The translations under genes and the position numbers were made by a program. From the NCBI GenBank assembly GCA_028875655.1, contig JAPPCX010000003.1, positions 1 to 64,000 of the forward strand: DNA of 64,000 bases. The letters run 5' to 3'. Source of the stretch: Chloroflexota bacterium. Its GTDB lineage: Bacteria > Chloroflexota > Dehalococcoidia > Lucifugimonadales > UBA3495. Shown in pieces: positions 27,282-38,700 of the stretch. The notes beneath the pieces are model-generated. The model was not told where the DNA came from. It searched no databases and worked only from the letters and a program-made list of their open reading frames with translations. Positions within the stretch are counted from its first letter, which is position 1; each line of letters begins with the position of its first letter.

Positions 27282-28730
27282 TTACGCGAACTGGTATTCC
27301 CGCGTTGACCCGATCATGCGCAGCGCGTTCAGGATCACCGATTCCAAATCCGCCCCGTTTTCCAGCAGTTCCGCCGCTTGCGCCACCAGCGCCGTCCGGT
27401 TGTCTTCCCGCAGCGCGACGCAACCCAGCAACTCAAGGCACCCGTCCACGATGCTGGCGGCGTCCAAGCCTGACTCCTGTTCCAGCAGCGCGCCCACGAT
27501 GTTCCGCACTCCCCGGTGCGAGGGATTGCCCAACTCGTCTGCCACAAAGTTGATGCGCTCCACCATGCTGCCGCTGTCGATCCACTCCTTGCCGGTGTGC
27601 CAGCCCTCCACCGACGGCGGATTCAGCAGGTCCTGGTTCATGTACCGGCACTCCAACGCGGTGTCCATGACGCCCGTTCTGGGGAATTTCAGATCGCCCA
27701 CCAGGTGCAGCGTGCCCACAACTACCTCGGCCGGGCTTTTCACGCGAGCGAACCGCGCGGCCTCCGACTTGAAGAAATCCGACGTGAATAACACCTTCAA
27801 CATCGAGCGGATGTCGTAGCCCGACCGGAAATACTCGGCTTCCAGCAGGGCGATGGCATCCGGATCGGCCGGCGGCGTGTTCTGCCAGGCCGGAACCTGC
27901 ACGTCGTCGGCTACGAAGAAGTTGTACATGTGGCGGCTGATGAACCGCGCCGTGGACGGCTGCCGGCAGATGATCTCAATGATGTCGTCGCCGTTGAAGT
28001 TGCCCGTTTCGCCCTGGAAAGTCTTGATGCCGTCGTCATGGTCGTCGGGGTCGTAGCGGAAGAGCCACGGCGTCTTGCCGAAGGGGATGCTGGCCACGTT
28101 GTCGTCGTCGATGGTCCAGCCGGTGAAGGCCCGCGCCGCCTCCTGCACATCGTCCTCGGTGTAGTTTTCCTTGCCGTCCATACCCACGCCCATGGAGAAC
28201 AGTTCCAACAGCTCCCGGCCCCAGTTCTCGTTGATGGCGTCCTTGTGGTTAAAGTTGTTGTCCAGCCAGAAAATCATCGCCGGGTCGCGAGCCAGCCGCT
28301 CCAGCAGCATGCGGAAACTGCCCAGGCCGTATTCCCGGAACATGTCAATCTGGTTCAGCATGGTCTTCTCGTGCAGCACCTTTGCCAGCCCGGTGGCAAA
28401 GACGCCGTGCCAGAACAGCGCAACCTTCTCCTGCAAAGGCCGCGTCGCGGCGCTGCCGTTCATCCGGTACACCGTCTCGGTCAGCGCGCCCTCGATGTTG
28501 CGGCTCTCCTTCCAGTCGATGTAGTACCGCTCGATGATGTCTTCGTCCAGGCCCGGCTGGGCCTCGGGATGCAGCAGCCATTCCACCGTGGCGTCGTAAC
28601 CCCACCCGCAGTACTTGTCCAGTTCGGCAGGCGTCGCGCCGAAACCCGCTCGCCGCACGAGGTGTGCGATCAGGGCTCGGTGGGAACTCTGGATGTCATT
28701 CGTATCGGCGTTAGCGCTGACCATAGTCAT
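27282..28730 (-). CDS. DUF1800 domain-containing protein
   Basis: HLVRRAGFGATPAELDKY, WHGVFATGLAKV, NENWGRELLELFSMGVG.GKENYTEDDVQEAARAFTGW. Confidence 0.88.
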   Translation of the reverse strand: MTMVSANADTNDIQSSHRALIAHLVRRAGFGATPAELDKYCGWGYDATVEWLLHPEAQPGLDEDIIERYYIDWKESRNIEGALTETVYRMNGSAATRPLQEKVALFWHGVFATGLAKVLHEKTMLNQIDMFREYGLGSFRMLLERLARDPAMIFWLDNNFNHKDAINENWGRELLELFSMGVGMDGKENYTEDDVQEAARAFTGWTIDDDNVASIPFGKTPWLFRYDPDDHDDGIKTFQGETGNFNGDDIIEIICRQPSTARFISRHMYNFFVADDVQVPAWQNTPPADPDAIALLEAEYFRSGYDIRSMLKVLFTSDFFKSEAARFARVKSPAEVVVGTLHLVGDLKFPRTGVMDTALECRYMNQDLLNPPSVEGWHTGKEWIDSGSMVERINFVADELGNPSHRGVRNIVGALLEQESGLDAASIVDGCLELLGCVALREDNRTALVAQAAELLENGADLESVILNALRMIGSTREYQFA

Positions 28731-28952
28731 CAGAACAACCTCAGCGTCCGTTTGTGTCGTGGGATGAGTTTGCGAAATCATACCACAGGCGCCGGCGTGT
28801 CTCATTATCGGCATTGACAACCTTCGGCCGTCGGCGCACTATGTTGCGGCCCGGCTCCTCGCGAAAAATGAGGTTCGGGGGCATCATCCAAGCCGCCAAC
28901 CCGGTTCGAGGGTATCTTCATTTTCGGCATCAGACTCCCCCGCCCACGCACC

Positions 28953-30176
28953 ATGGACTCGTGGGTGGCGTACCGGGACTTCCGCTTCCTCTGGTTTGCC
29001 AACTTCTGCGCTTTCACCGGCCAGTGGCTCCAGCTGTTGAGCATCGGATGGTTGGTCAAGGAGTTGTCCGCCGGTTCGGGTGTGGGCGGTCTCCTCGTGC
29101 TGTCGGCCAGCGCGCTCAACACCTTGCCCGGCCTGGCGGTCAACCCGCTCACCGGCGTCCTGGGCGATCGGCTGGACCGGCGCAAACTCGCCATCGTCGT
29201 GCAGTCCATCGCGGCGGCGCTGGCCCTGGGTTTCGCCTTCCTGGTCGATTCCAACTACATCCGGCCGTGGCATGCCTACGCCTACGTCCTGACCTCCGGC
29301 TGCTGCCTGGCCATCACCCAGCCGATCCAGCAGGTGATGATCTCCAACACGGTGCCCCGGGGCGCGCTCACCAACGCCTACGCCATCAACACCCTTACCG
29401 TCACCGGCACCCGCGTCTTCGGCCCTTTTGTTGGCGGCATCCTCATCGCCAGCATCGGGTTTTTCTGGAATTTCGCCATGGAGGCCGCGTTGTACCTGGG
29501 CGTGGTGCTGATGCTGGTCCCCATGCGCACCCCCTACACATCGAATGAGCCGGCCGGTCCGAGCCGGCGTATCACCCCCATCGCCGACATACGCGACGGC
29601 CTGCTGCATCTGTGGCGTCAGCAGCGCGAGGTGCTGGAAATCGCGCTGATTTCAGTCATCCCGAACACCATTCTCCACCCGCTGTGGTTCCTGCTGCCCC
29701 TGTTTACGGTGGAGGTGCTCCAAGCCCACGCCGACATGGGCGGCTATCTGCTGGCCGTCACCGGCGTCGGCGGGTTGATCTCCACCCTCTGCATCGCCAC
29801 CTGGGGATTCCCATTTCGTCGCGGCCCTATTCTCGTGGCGACCTGTATCCTCGGATCCCTCAGCACCATGCTGTTTTCGCAGTGCTCGTGGCTCTGGGCG
29901 GCATTCATAGTGCTGGCCGTCATGTCATTCTTCCAAGCGTACTTCCGCACCACCGCCGGCACCCTGGTGCTCACCATCGTCCCCGACCAGTATCGCGCGC
30001 GCACCATGGCCCTGCTCGCCTACGAGCGTTCCTCCCTGATCGGCGTCAGCATCCTCGTGGGCATCCTCGCCGACTTCACTTCCGCGTCCATCGCCATACT
30101 CGCCATCGGAGCCCTGGGCCTGAGCCTCTCCCTCGCGTGTCTGGCCACCCTGCGCCGCGTCCGCGCCCTGCAGTAA
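28953..30176 (+). CDS. MFS transporter
   Basis: FRFLWFANFCAFTGQWLQLLSIGWLVKEL, GVLGDRLDRRK, many TM segments. Confidence 0.85.
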   Translation: MDSWVAYRDFRFLWFANFCAFTGQWLQLLSIGWLVKELSAGSGVGGLLVLSASALNTLPGLAVNPLTGVLGDRLDRRKLAIVVQSIAAALALGFAFLVDSNYIRPWHAYAYVLTSGCCLAITQPIQQVMISNTVPRGALTNAYAINTLTVTGTRVFGPFVGGILIASIGFFWNFAMEAALYLGVVLMLVPMRTPYTSNEPAGPSRRITPIADIRDGLLHLWRQQREVLEIALISVIPNTILHPLWFLLPLFTVEVLQAHADMGGYLLAVTGVGGLISTLCIATWGFPFRRGPILVATCILGSLSTMLFSQCSWLWAAFIVLAVMSFFQAYFRTTAGTLVLTIVPDQYRARTMALLAYERSSLIGVSILVGILADFTSASIAILAIGALGLSLSLACLATLRRVRALQ

Positions 30177-30187
30177 GAGGAACCGCT

Positions 30188-31429
30188 TTGCGCCTGCCCC
30201 GACTGCACACCCTGGACGCCTGGCTGGGCTACCGCAACTACCGCCTGCTGTGGTGCGGCAACTTCTTCGCCAACAGTGCCCAGTGGTTGCAGTTGCTCAG
30301 CGTGGGCTGGCTGGTGCGCGAGCTTTCCGAGGGTTCAGCCGTCGCCGGCCTGCTGGTCGTAACGGTCGGCGGCATCAACACCCTGCCCGGCCTGATCGTC
30401 GGCCCCTGGGGCGGTGTCCTCAGCGACCGTTTCGACCGCCGCCGGCTGGTGATTACCTTCCAGTTAATCATGTGCGCCCTGGCGTTCAGCTTCGCGCTGC
30501 TGGTGCTGTCAGACCGGGTTACCATCTGGCACGCTTACCTCTACGTGATCCTGGCCGGGGTTTGCCATTCCATCGCGCAGCCCATGCGCCAGGCCCTGGT
30601 CGCCGCCACCGTGCCTCGGGACATGCTGGGCAACGCCCTGGCCGCCAACGTCCTCACCATCACCGGCACCCGCATCTTCGGTCCCTTCATCGGCGGCATC
30701 CTGATTTTCACCCTGGGGTTTTTCTGGAATTTCACCATCGAGGCCTGCCTTTATCTAGCGAACGTGATGATGCTGTGGCCGATGCGCACTCCGTACTATC
30801 GGCCCGGCGACGCCCGCGCACGCGGCTCCGCCATCGCCAACATGGTGGAGGGCATCCGTTACGTCTGGAGCGGAGAGCGGGCCATATTCCAGATGATTCT
30901 CCTGTCGATCATCCCCAACATCATCCTCCATCCCACGTGGTTCCTGTTCCCCGTTTTCACCACCGACGTGCTCATGCGCGAGGCCGACGTGGGCGGCTAT
31001 CTGCTGGCCGTAACCGGCGTCGGCGGATTTCTGGCCGCCCTGTTCATGGCGTCCTTCGGGTTCGTTTTCGACAAGGGCAAGGTGGTGCTGGGGGCCGCCG
31101 TCGCCAGTTCCATAACCTGTGTGCTGTTTGCCTATTCGCACTGGATGGCGGTGGCCTTCATCGTCATCGCGGCCATGGCGTTCAGCCAGGCGGTATTCCG
31201 CACCACGCGCGGCACGCTGATCCAGACCCTGGCGCCGGACCGGCTGCGCGGCCGCCTGACCAGCCTGCAAAGCTTCGACCGGGGATTCCTGGTGGTCGCC
31301 AGCCTGGGGGTGGGCGCCCTGTCCGACGCCACGTCGCCGGTGACGGCCATCGCCATCGTCGGCGCGCTGGGGCTGGTCCTCTCCATAATCTGCACCGCCA
31401 CCCTGGGCCGCGTGCGACGGCTGCCTTAG
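30188..31429 (+). CDS. MFS transporter, tandem paralog of upstream gene
   Basis: YRLLWCGNFFANSAQWLQLLSVGWLVREL, GVLSDRFDRRR; TTG start assumed. Confidence 0.85.
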   Translation: MRLPRLHTLDAWLGYRNYRLLWCGNFFANSAQWLQLLSVGWLVRELSEGSAVAGLLVVTVGGINTLPGLIVGPWGGVLSDRFDRRRLVITFQLIMCALAFSFALLVLSDRVTIWHAYLYVILAGVCHSIAQPMRQALVAATVPRDMLGNALAANVLTITGTRIFGPFIGGILIFTLGFFWNFTIEACLYLANVMMLWPMRTPYYRPGDARARGSAIANMVEGIRYVWSGERAIFQMILLSIIPNIILHPTWFLFPVFTTDVLMREADVGGYLLAVTGVGGFLAALFMASFGFVFDKGKVVLGAAVASSITCVLFAYSHWMAVAFIVIAAMAFSQAVFRTTRGTLIQTLAPDRLRGRLTSLQSFDRGFLVVASLGVGALSDATSPVTAIAIVGALGLVLSIICTATLGRVRRLP

Positions 31430-31511
31430 AGGGCGTCCAAAACGCCGGGCGCGTGGTTCGCTGGCAGCGGGGTTGGTAAACTGCACTGCCACGACCGGAA
31501 AGAGGTGAACC

Positions 31512-32687
31512 ATGACCAGATCTCCCGCCACCCGCATCCAGCGAGTACAACCCCCGGCGACCCTGGCCGCCGGCGAAAAAGCCCGACAGCTGGCCCGGCA
31601 GGGTCACGACGTAATTGACCTGGGTCAGTCGAGTCCGCACCACGTGACCCCCCGGCACATCATCGACGCTGGGGTTGCGGCCCTCAACGCCGGCCATACC
31701 AACATCAGCTCGTCCCGCGGCCTGCCCGAGCTGCGCCACGCCATGGCCGCCAAGCTGGCCGCCCACAACGCCCGCGCCATTGATCCCGACGGTGATATCC
31801 TGGTAACTCCCGGCAGCAAGATGGGCCTGTACGAGGCCATCAACGCCTACGTCGAGGCCGGCGACGAAGCGCTGGTGCTCGAGCCCACCTGGGTCAGCTT
31901 CGCCCAGCAGGTGGAGATGGCCGAGGGCGTGCCCGTAGCCGTGCCTCTCAGCGAGGAAGAGGAGTACCACATCAGCTACGAGCAGTTGAGGGAGTACGTC
32001 ACCCCGCGCACCAAGCTGATCGTCATCAACAACCCCAACAATCCCACCGGCCGGGTGTACACCGAGGAGGAACTGGCGGCCGTGGCGCGTCTGGCCCGGG
32101 AGCGCGACCTGCTGGTGCTCTGCGACGAGACCTACGAGTACTTCCTCTACGACTCCAACCGGCACGTCACCATCGCGAACCTGGAGGGCATGGCGGAACG
32201 CACCCTCACCAGTTACACCTTCACCAAGGCTTATTCGATGTCCGGCTGGCGGTTGGGCTGTATCGTGGGTCAGTCGAACCTGCTGGAACCGCTGCTGAAA
32301 ATCCAGGAGCAAACGGCCAGTTTCGTTTCTCCCTTTGTACAGATGGCCGGGGTGGCCGCCCTCGAAGGCCCCCAGGATCACCTGACCAGGTGGCGCGAGG
32401 ACTGCGACGAACTGCGCGCGCGCTGCGCCGACCGGCTGTCCCAGTTTCCCGGCGTACACTGTCCGCGGCCCGAGGGGGCTACTTTCCTGTTCCCCCGCTA
32501 CGCGGTGGACGTGTCGTCCACGGCGATGGCCGAGCTGTTGGTGGAGCGGGAAGGAGTGGTGGTAACCCCCGGCATCGGATTTGGCGAAAGCGGAGAGAGC
32601 CACTTCCGCATTGCCTTGATGCGGTCTCCCGCCGACCGGGTTCTGGAAGGAGTGGAACGCATCGCGCGAGTCCTGGAAACGCTCTAG
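31512..32687 (+). CDS. PLP-dependent class I/II aminotransferase
   Basis: INNPNNPTGRVYTEEEL, LCDETYEYFLYD, TSYTFTKAYSMSGWRLG. Confidence 0.9.
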   Translation: MTRSPATRIQRVQPPATLAAGEKARQLARQGHDVIDLGQSSPHHVTPRHIIDAGVAALNAGHTNISSSRGLPELRHAMAAKLAAHNARAIDPDGDILVTPGSKMGLYEAINAYVEAGDEALVLEPTWVSFAQQVEMAEGVPVAVPLSEEEEYHISYEQLREYVTPRTKLIVINNPNNPTGRVYTEEELAAVARLARERDLLVLCDETYEYFLYDSNRHVTIANLEGMAERTLTSYTFTKAYSMSGWRLGCIVGQSNLLEPLLKIQEQTASFVSPFVQMAGVAALEGPQDHLTRWREDCDELRARCADRLSQFPGVHCPRPEGATFLFPRYAVDVSSTAMAELLVEREGVVVTPGIGFGESGESHFRIALMRSPADRVLEGVERIARVLETL

Positions 32688-32741
32688 CGTGAGTCAATCC
32701 GTAGGGTTCCTCCAAAGTTACTTCATCATTCCCGAGTTACT

Positions 32742-32822
32742 CCGTCATTCCCGCGAAGGCGGGAATCCAGGAAGTCGTTGCGTTTGGACTGCTCCGGATT
32801 CCGGCTTTCGCCGGAATGACGG
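32742..32822. repeat. MITE/BIME-like element: two 27-bp palindromic units in inverted orientation
   Basis: CCGTCATTCCCGCGAAGGCGGGAATCC (32742-32768) and GGATTCCGGCTTTCGCCGGAATGACGG (32796-32822) with 27-bp spacer. Confidence 0.85.
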
Positions 32823-32891
32823 TTGGGGATGATATGATAGTAGGCCGCCGCTCTAATTGTCGCCGCTGTTGCATTTCCCGCCCACGCTGCT

Positions 32892-34400
32892 TTGATTCAA
32901 CGCATCACATCCAGTCCCGCCTACAGATGGTGGAACTTCTGGACCATCGCCACCGGCACCTTCTTCTCCGTCGTTGACCACGGCAGCGTGCTCATTGCCC
33001 TGCCGGGGATCGAGTCGCACTTCGACGCCACGCTGGAATCCGTCCAATGGGTCGTGGTTGCCTACGCTCTGGTTATCAGCGTCCTGCTGCTGCCCATGGG
33101 CCGCCTGGGCGACGTCGTCGGTCGGCGGCGGGTGTATATCACGGGCACCGCCATCTTCGTGATTGCCTCGCTGGGAGCGACTTTCGCCCCGTCCCTGGAA
33201 ATCCTGGTTGCCATGCGCGTCTGCAAGGGCATCGGCGCCGGAATGGTGCAGGGCTGTGGCATGGGCATGATGCTCGCTGCCTTCTCCGACTCCGAGCGAG
33301 GCAAAGCCCTGGGGACGCATCTGAGCGTGGTGGGAATGGGCGCCATCGCCGGGCCGGCAATCGGCGGATTCCTGGTCGCCTACCTGGGCTGGCAATCAGT
33401 GTTCTTTGTGAACGTGCCCGCCGGGTGCATCGTGCTGGCGCTGTCCTGGTTCCTGCTGGAACGCGGTCCCGTCGTCGGGCAGGGCCGCCCGCGCAGCTCG
33501 ACCTTTGATTGGGCCGGCGCGGGGGTGTCCGGCGTCATCCTTCTGGTCCTGTTGTTGGTGGTGGGCAACGGCAACAGCCTGGGCTGGCAGTCTGCCCCGG
33601 TCATCGTCGGCGGGACTGCCGTGGCCATCGGCATGGCGTTCTTCGTCTGGTGGGAGTTGAAAACGGCATCGCCAATGCTGGACCTGCGTCTGTTCGCCAA
33701 TCGCGTCTTCGGTATCGGCGCGGCGGCGGCGTGGCTCTCGTTCTTTGGCACCTCGGCCGCCCGGTTCCTGATGCCCTTTTACCTACAGCGCGTGCTGGGC
33801 TATTCGCCGGAGCAGGTGGGGCTGATGATGATTCCGGCGGCGCTGTGCATGGTGATTCTGGGGCCGCCCAGCGGTCGCCTTTCCGACCGTTTCGGCTGGC
33901 AGGCGCTCACCGTGATTGGCCTTGCCATGAGCGCGGCCGGCGCGCTGGTGCTGGCGTTCGCCCTCCAGGAACGGTCGGCGGTGTGGTTCGTCATCGCCAC
34001 TATGATGATGCAGAGCGCCGGGAACGCCGTGTTCAACTCCCCCAACAGCAGCAGCATCATCAGCGTGGTGGACCGGAGCCGCTACGGGGTGGTGTCGGCC
34101 CTGACGCAACTGATCCGCAATTCCGCCAATGTGGTCAGCGTGGCGGTGTCCACCACCATCGTCGTATCTACCATGGCGACCTACGGCGTGGAGCCCAAGC
34201 TGGAAGCCGTCAACCCCAGCGTCGCAACGGCTTTCGTCGCCGGATTGCGCTGGGCCTACCTGGCCATGGGCTGCGCGGTGGGAACCGGTGTGGTCATATC
34301 GCTATACCGCGCTGTTACCTCTCGCCGCCCGACGCAGCCGTCCGCGCCGGTATCACAGGCTGAGCCGTCGCCCTCGGCCAGTGGCAACGGCGACGGCTGA
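32892..34400 (+). CDS. MFS transporter, DHA2-like drug efflux
   Basis: VALPGIES-like LIALPGIESHFDATLESVQWVVVAYAL, GRLGDVVGRRRVY, about 14 TM. Confidence 0.83.
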   Translation: MIQRITSSPAYRWWNFWTIATGTFFSVVDHGSVLIALPGIESHFDATLESVQWVVVAYALVISVLLLPMGRLGDVVGRRRVYITGTAIFVIASLGATFAPSLEILVAMRVCKGIGAGMVQGCGMGMMLAAFSDSERGKALGTHLSVVGMGAIAGPAIGGFLVAYLGWQSVFFVNVPAGCIVLALSWFLLERGPVVGQGRPRSSTFDWAGAGVSGVILLVLLLVVGNGNSLGWQSAPVIVGGTAVAIGMAFFVWWELKTASPMLDLRLFANRVFGIGAAAAWLSFFGTSAARFLMPFYLQRVLGYSPEQVGLMMIPAALCMVILGPPSGRLSDRFGWQALTVIGLAMSAAGALVLAFALQERSAVWFVIATMMMQSAGNAVFNSPNSSSIISVVDRSRYGVVSALTQLIRNSANVVSVAVSTTIVVSTMATYGVEPKLEAVNPSVATAFVAGLRWAYLAMGCAVGTGVVISLYRAVTSRRPTQPSAPVSQAEPSPSASGNGDG

Positions 34401-34409
34401 CCATACCCG

Positions 34410-35450
34410 TCACGCGAAACGCGGCATCACTTCCTTCGCAAACAGTTCCATGGACTTCAACTGCTTGCCTTGGTCCAGGCCGCCGAAGGCGAAGTTGCAG
34501 CCGAAGTAGCGCACCCCCGCGTCGTGCAGGGCCTGTATCTTGGCCGCGCACTGGTCCGGCGAGCCAATGAACGCCCGGTTTTCCGCCAGGTATTCGTAGC
34601 TGGGCGGGAACTCGGTGCGCCGGTTCAGGTATTCCGCCATCGGCTGGTACACCTCGCTGCCCACCGAGAACTCGCGCCGCCAGGTGTTCAGGTCCAGCGT
34701 CCAGTTCAGCGCCTCCCGCGCGTCCCGGTGCGCCTGCTCCTCGGTTTCCGCGACGTAGAAATAGCGGAAAAAGGGCACGTCGGCCGGCCCGACCGCATGC
34801 CCGGCTTGCTTTGACTGCTGCAAGAATCGCTGCATCAAATCCACCGCGTCGTCCGTGTTCAGCACCACGCCCACAATCAGCCGGCGCCCTGTTGACGCCA
34901 CGAAATCCAGCGACTCTGCGCTCCGCGTCGCCGCCACGTAAACCGGCGGGTGCGGGTTCTGCAACGGCGTCGGCACCAGGTTGACGTGCTTCACCGTATG
35001 GTATTCGCCGTCAAAGGTGTAGTCGCGGTTGGTCCATAGCGCCTCTACCATCTCGATGGTTTCCCGGTAGCGCGCCTGACTCTCGGCGTGGTCGATGCCG
35101 AAGTTGGCGTACTCCGACGACGACGCGCCCCGGCCGAATCCCACGTCCAGCCGGCCGTCGCTCAGCACGTCCAGCGTCGCCGTGTCCTCCGCCAGCCGCA
35201 CCGGGTGATGCAGCGGCGGTATGAGCACCGCCGTCCCCAGCCGGATTCGCTCCGTCCTGGCGGCGATGTTGCTGGCGATGATGAGTGAAGACGCCCCCAG
35301 CCCGTACCGGGTGAAATGGTGCTCGGCCAGCCAGACCGCCTTGAATCCGAGCTCCTCGCCCGCCGTCGCCTGCTCGGTCAAATCCGAGTACAGGCCCTTG
35401 GGCGTATATTCCTCAGGCCACGGTATGTGGGAAAACAGGGCAAAATCCAT
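34410..35450 (-). CDS. LLM-class flavin-dependent oxidoreductase
   Basis: MDFALFSHIPWPEEY, WLAEHHFTRYG, GRLDVGFGRGASSSEYANFG. Confidence 0.88.
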   Translation of the reverse strand: MDFALFSHIPWPEEYTPKGLYSDLTEQATAGEELGFKAVWLAEHHFTRYGLGASSLIIASNIAARTERIRLGTAVLIPPLHHPVRLAEDTATLDVLSDGRLDVGFGRGASSSEYANFGIDHAESQARYRETIEMVEALWTNRDYTFDGEYHTVKHVNLVPTPLQNPHPPVYVAATRSAESLDFVASTGRRLIVGVVLNTDDAVDLMQRFLQQSKQAGHAVGPADVPFFRYFYVAETEEQAHRDAREALNWTLDLNTWRREFSVGSEVYQPMAEYLNRRTEFPPSYEYLAENRAFIGSPDQCAAKIQALHDAGVRYFGCNFAFGGLDQGKQLKSMELFAKEVMPRFA

Positions 35451-35707
35451 TCTGCGCTCCTCGAATTTGGTGCCGGAGCAGTGTACACACTGCCGGGCTT
35501 GAATTTCAAACCCCGACGCGCCAGTGTATTGCTTCCCCATCTTCACAACCGCTTAACATCGTTGCCCTAATCTCCACCGCGGCCCTTGACGTTAAATTCG
35601 GGGCAATCCGTCCATCTGGTATCATTTAGTCCCGATACATTCGAGGCGCCGGTACGTTCCCCAACTTCCATTGCGGCGCGCTTCGTAACTAAACCACAGG
35701 AGCAACT

Positions 35708-38700
35708 TTGACTTTCCTGACTGAACTAGCCTTGCGCCGCAAGTCGGTTACCGTCATGGCGATGATCCTGCTCCTGATAGCGGGCGTGTTTTCCTACAAC
35801 CAGCTCCGCCAGGAGCTGTTCCCCGAAATTAGCTTCTCCATAGTTTATGTCGTCACCTCGTACCAGCAGGGCGATCCTTCAACCGTCGCCGCCGATGTGA
35901 CCTCCAAAGTGGAGGATCTCATCATCGGGATGCCCGACCTGGAGAAAATCACCTCGATTTCCACGGGCAATCTCTCCCTGGTGACCGCCAACTTCATCCC
36001 CGGCGCCGACGTGGAAGACGCGGAAGAGGAAATCAGGAGCCGGGCCAGCGGTCTCGCTTTGCCCGACGATGCCGGCGAGCCCTACGTCCTGCGACTGACC
36101 TCGGACGTTTTCCCGGTCATGCTCCTCAGCGTCAGCGGACAGCAGGACATTCCCGCTCTGCGACGCCTCACCGACGACGAGATTATCCCACGACTGGAAG
36201 CCATCAACGGTGTTTACGACGTAACGGTCGAAGGCGGCGTTCCGGAGCGGGTCTCCGTGATCGTTGACCCGGCCCGCACCAACGAGCACAACCTCACCAT
36301 CCAGGACGTGGTCAACGCGGTTTCCGGCAACTCCATCGACCTCAGCGCCGGCACGTTGACCCGCGATGAGCGCTCCATCGGCCTGCGCGCCTACCAGGGC
36401 TACGCCAACCTGGATTCCATCCGCGACCTGCCGGTGGGATACACCAGGCCCGCGTCAAACCCCGCCAACCCCGCATCCGGGAACGCCACCGTCACGCCAA
36501 TCCTTCTCTCCGACGTCGCCACCGTAACCATCGACACACCGGAATCGGATACGGTTTCCCGCACCAACGGGCAGCCCAGCCTCTCGCTTCAGGTGCTCCG
36601 ACTCCCCGACGGCAACACCATCGAGATGACCCGCGAACTCCTGGTCGTCATCAACGGCCTCGACCTTCCGCCCGACGTGCAGGTCGATGTCCTCTACAAC
36701 GATGGGCCGGCACTTGAGGAGCAGCTTGCCAACGTCGTTGGGCAGGGCGGCCTGGGTTTCCTCATCGCCGTTTCCGCAATCTTTATTTTCTTGCTGCAAC
36801 TGCGCCCTACGGCAATCCGTGGCATTCTGCATACCCTGCGACCCACGCTGATCATCGCCATCTCCATACCGCTCAGCATCATGATCACCGTGCTCATCAT
36901 GTCCATATTCGACTGGACGCTCAATTTCATGAGCCTGGCCGGGCTGGCCATCGCGGTGGGGCGTATTGTGGATGACAGCATCGTCGTGCTGGAAAACATC
37001 TACCGCCACATTCAGGCCGGCCCCCAGCGCATTCCCACCGGAGGCACGGACCCCCCCACGGCTTACCGGTTCGCCCCCCTGGGCGACAACCCCGGAGTGG
37101 CCGCCGCCATTCGGGGAACCCGCGAAGTGGCCGCCGCCATCATCGCTTCCACGTTGACCACGGTTGCCGTGTTTCTGCCTTTGGCATTCATCCCCGGCAT
37201 TGTCGGCGAGTTTTTCCTCCCCTTTGCGCAAACCGTATGCGTCTCTCTGCTTGCTTCCACCTGCATTGCGCTGACCGCCGTGCCAGTTCTTGGTTCCATT
37301 CTCCTGCGCCGGGGTGATATGGCCGACGAGGAGGAAACGGCGGTAGAAGACACCTGGCTCCAGCGTATCTACACGCCGGTCCTCAGGTGGGCGCTCAACC
37401 ACCCGCTTTTGACCGTTCTGGGTTGCATCGCCGCTGTCGCGGCCAGTCTGCCCCTCCTGATCATCCTGCCCATCACGCTCTTCTCCTCGGGTGAAGCCGA
37501 GTCCATGCGTATCGACGTCACCATGCCCGAGAATACCGGCCCGTCCGCCATGTTCCGTGAAATACGGGATATTGAACAGGTTCTCGACGGCTACCTGGGC
37601 GCCGGTTACATCACCTCCTACCAGGGCACCATGGGTTCCACCAGCCAGGATTTTGGCCCCAACGTCGGGGAAACCGGGTTTGACATAGCCGGGTTCTTCC
37701 TGGCCCTGTCCGACGACGTGCCCGCCGACTTCGCCGACGAACTCCGGCAAGCTTTGCCCGATAAAGAAAACGTGGACATACAGGTCTTTGTGGATTCTGC
37801 CGGTCCGCCTCAGGCCGGCATTGAAATTGCCGTAACCGGCGGCAACTACAGTGAGGTCCAAAGCGCCGCCAACAACCTCGTTGAGCGTATCGCCCCTCTT
37901 GACGGCGTGGTCAACCTGAAAACCAACGTCAGCGATAACAAGGAGGAACTCACCTTCGAAGTGGACACCGCCGAGGCCGGACGCTACGGCTTGAGTTCCC
38001 TTGCGGTTGCCGGCCAGATTCGCACTTGGGTGTACGGTAACGATGCTGCCGACGTCAGCCTGTCCGGCGATACCTATGACGTGGTGGTTCGCGGCGAGGA
38101 CGAACAGGTTGACGAAATCGGCGAACTCCAGAACCTGCCCATTGCCGGCCCCTTTGGCGCCGTGCCCCTCGGGTCCATTAGTGATGTTAAGACCACCGTC
38201 GGCCCGGCCGTAGTCACGCACTACGACGGCGACCGTTCCGTCACCATCACTGGGGAGATCGAAGCCCGCGATCCCCAGGCCACCAGCGCCCGCATCGACC
38301 GGGCCATCGACGACGCGAATTTGCCGCCGAACGTGAGGGTGCAGCAGGGCGGTTTCGCCAGTGATATTGAGGAGCAATTTCAGAGCGTCTATATTGCCAT
38401 GGCCGTCGGTGTGGCGTTGGTGTATCTTGTCATGGTGGCGACCCTGGGTTCACTCCGCGACCCCTTCATCGTGGTGCTGAGCATGCCCTTGGCCGTGGTT
38501 GGCGCGCTGATCGCTCTCACGGTCACCGGGCGAGCGTTGAGCCTGCCCTCAATGATGGGACTCCTCTTCCTGATCGGCATTGTTGTCACCAATGCCATCG
38601 TGCTGATTATTTTCATCGATCAAATGCGTCAGCAGGGGTTGGCCGTAGTGGACGCCATCATGCTCGCCGGCCGCACTCGCCTCCGGCCGATTTTGATGAC

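Noticed and set aside
27282-28730. DUF1800 gene without its usual DUF1501 neighbour
   Set aside because: Noted, but solitary DUF1800 genes may be common; not enough to call it unusual.
29612-30187. 192-residue N-terminal extension of the second MFS ORF
   Set aside because: Lies in the +1-shifted frame of the first MFS gene; the real start is near 30188, where MFS homology begins.
31182-32603. 473-aa minus-strand ORF
   Set aside because: Antisense to the aminotransferase and end of the MFS gene; no family motifs.
36455-38377. 640-aa minus-strand ORF
   Set aside because: Fully antisense to the well-supported RND permease; high-GC shadow ORF with no recognisable family.
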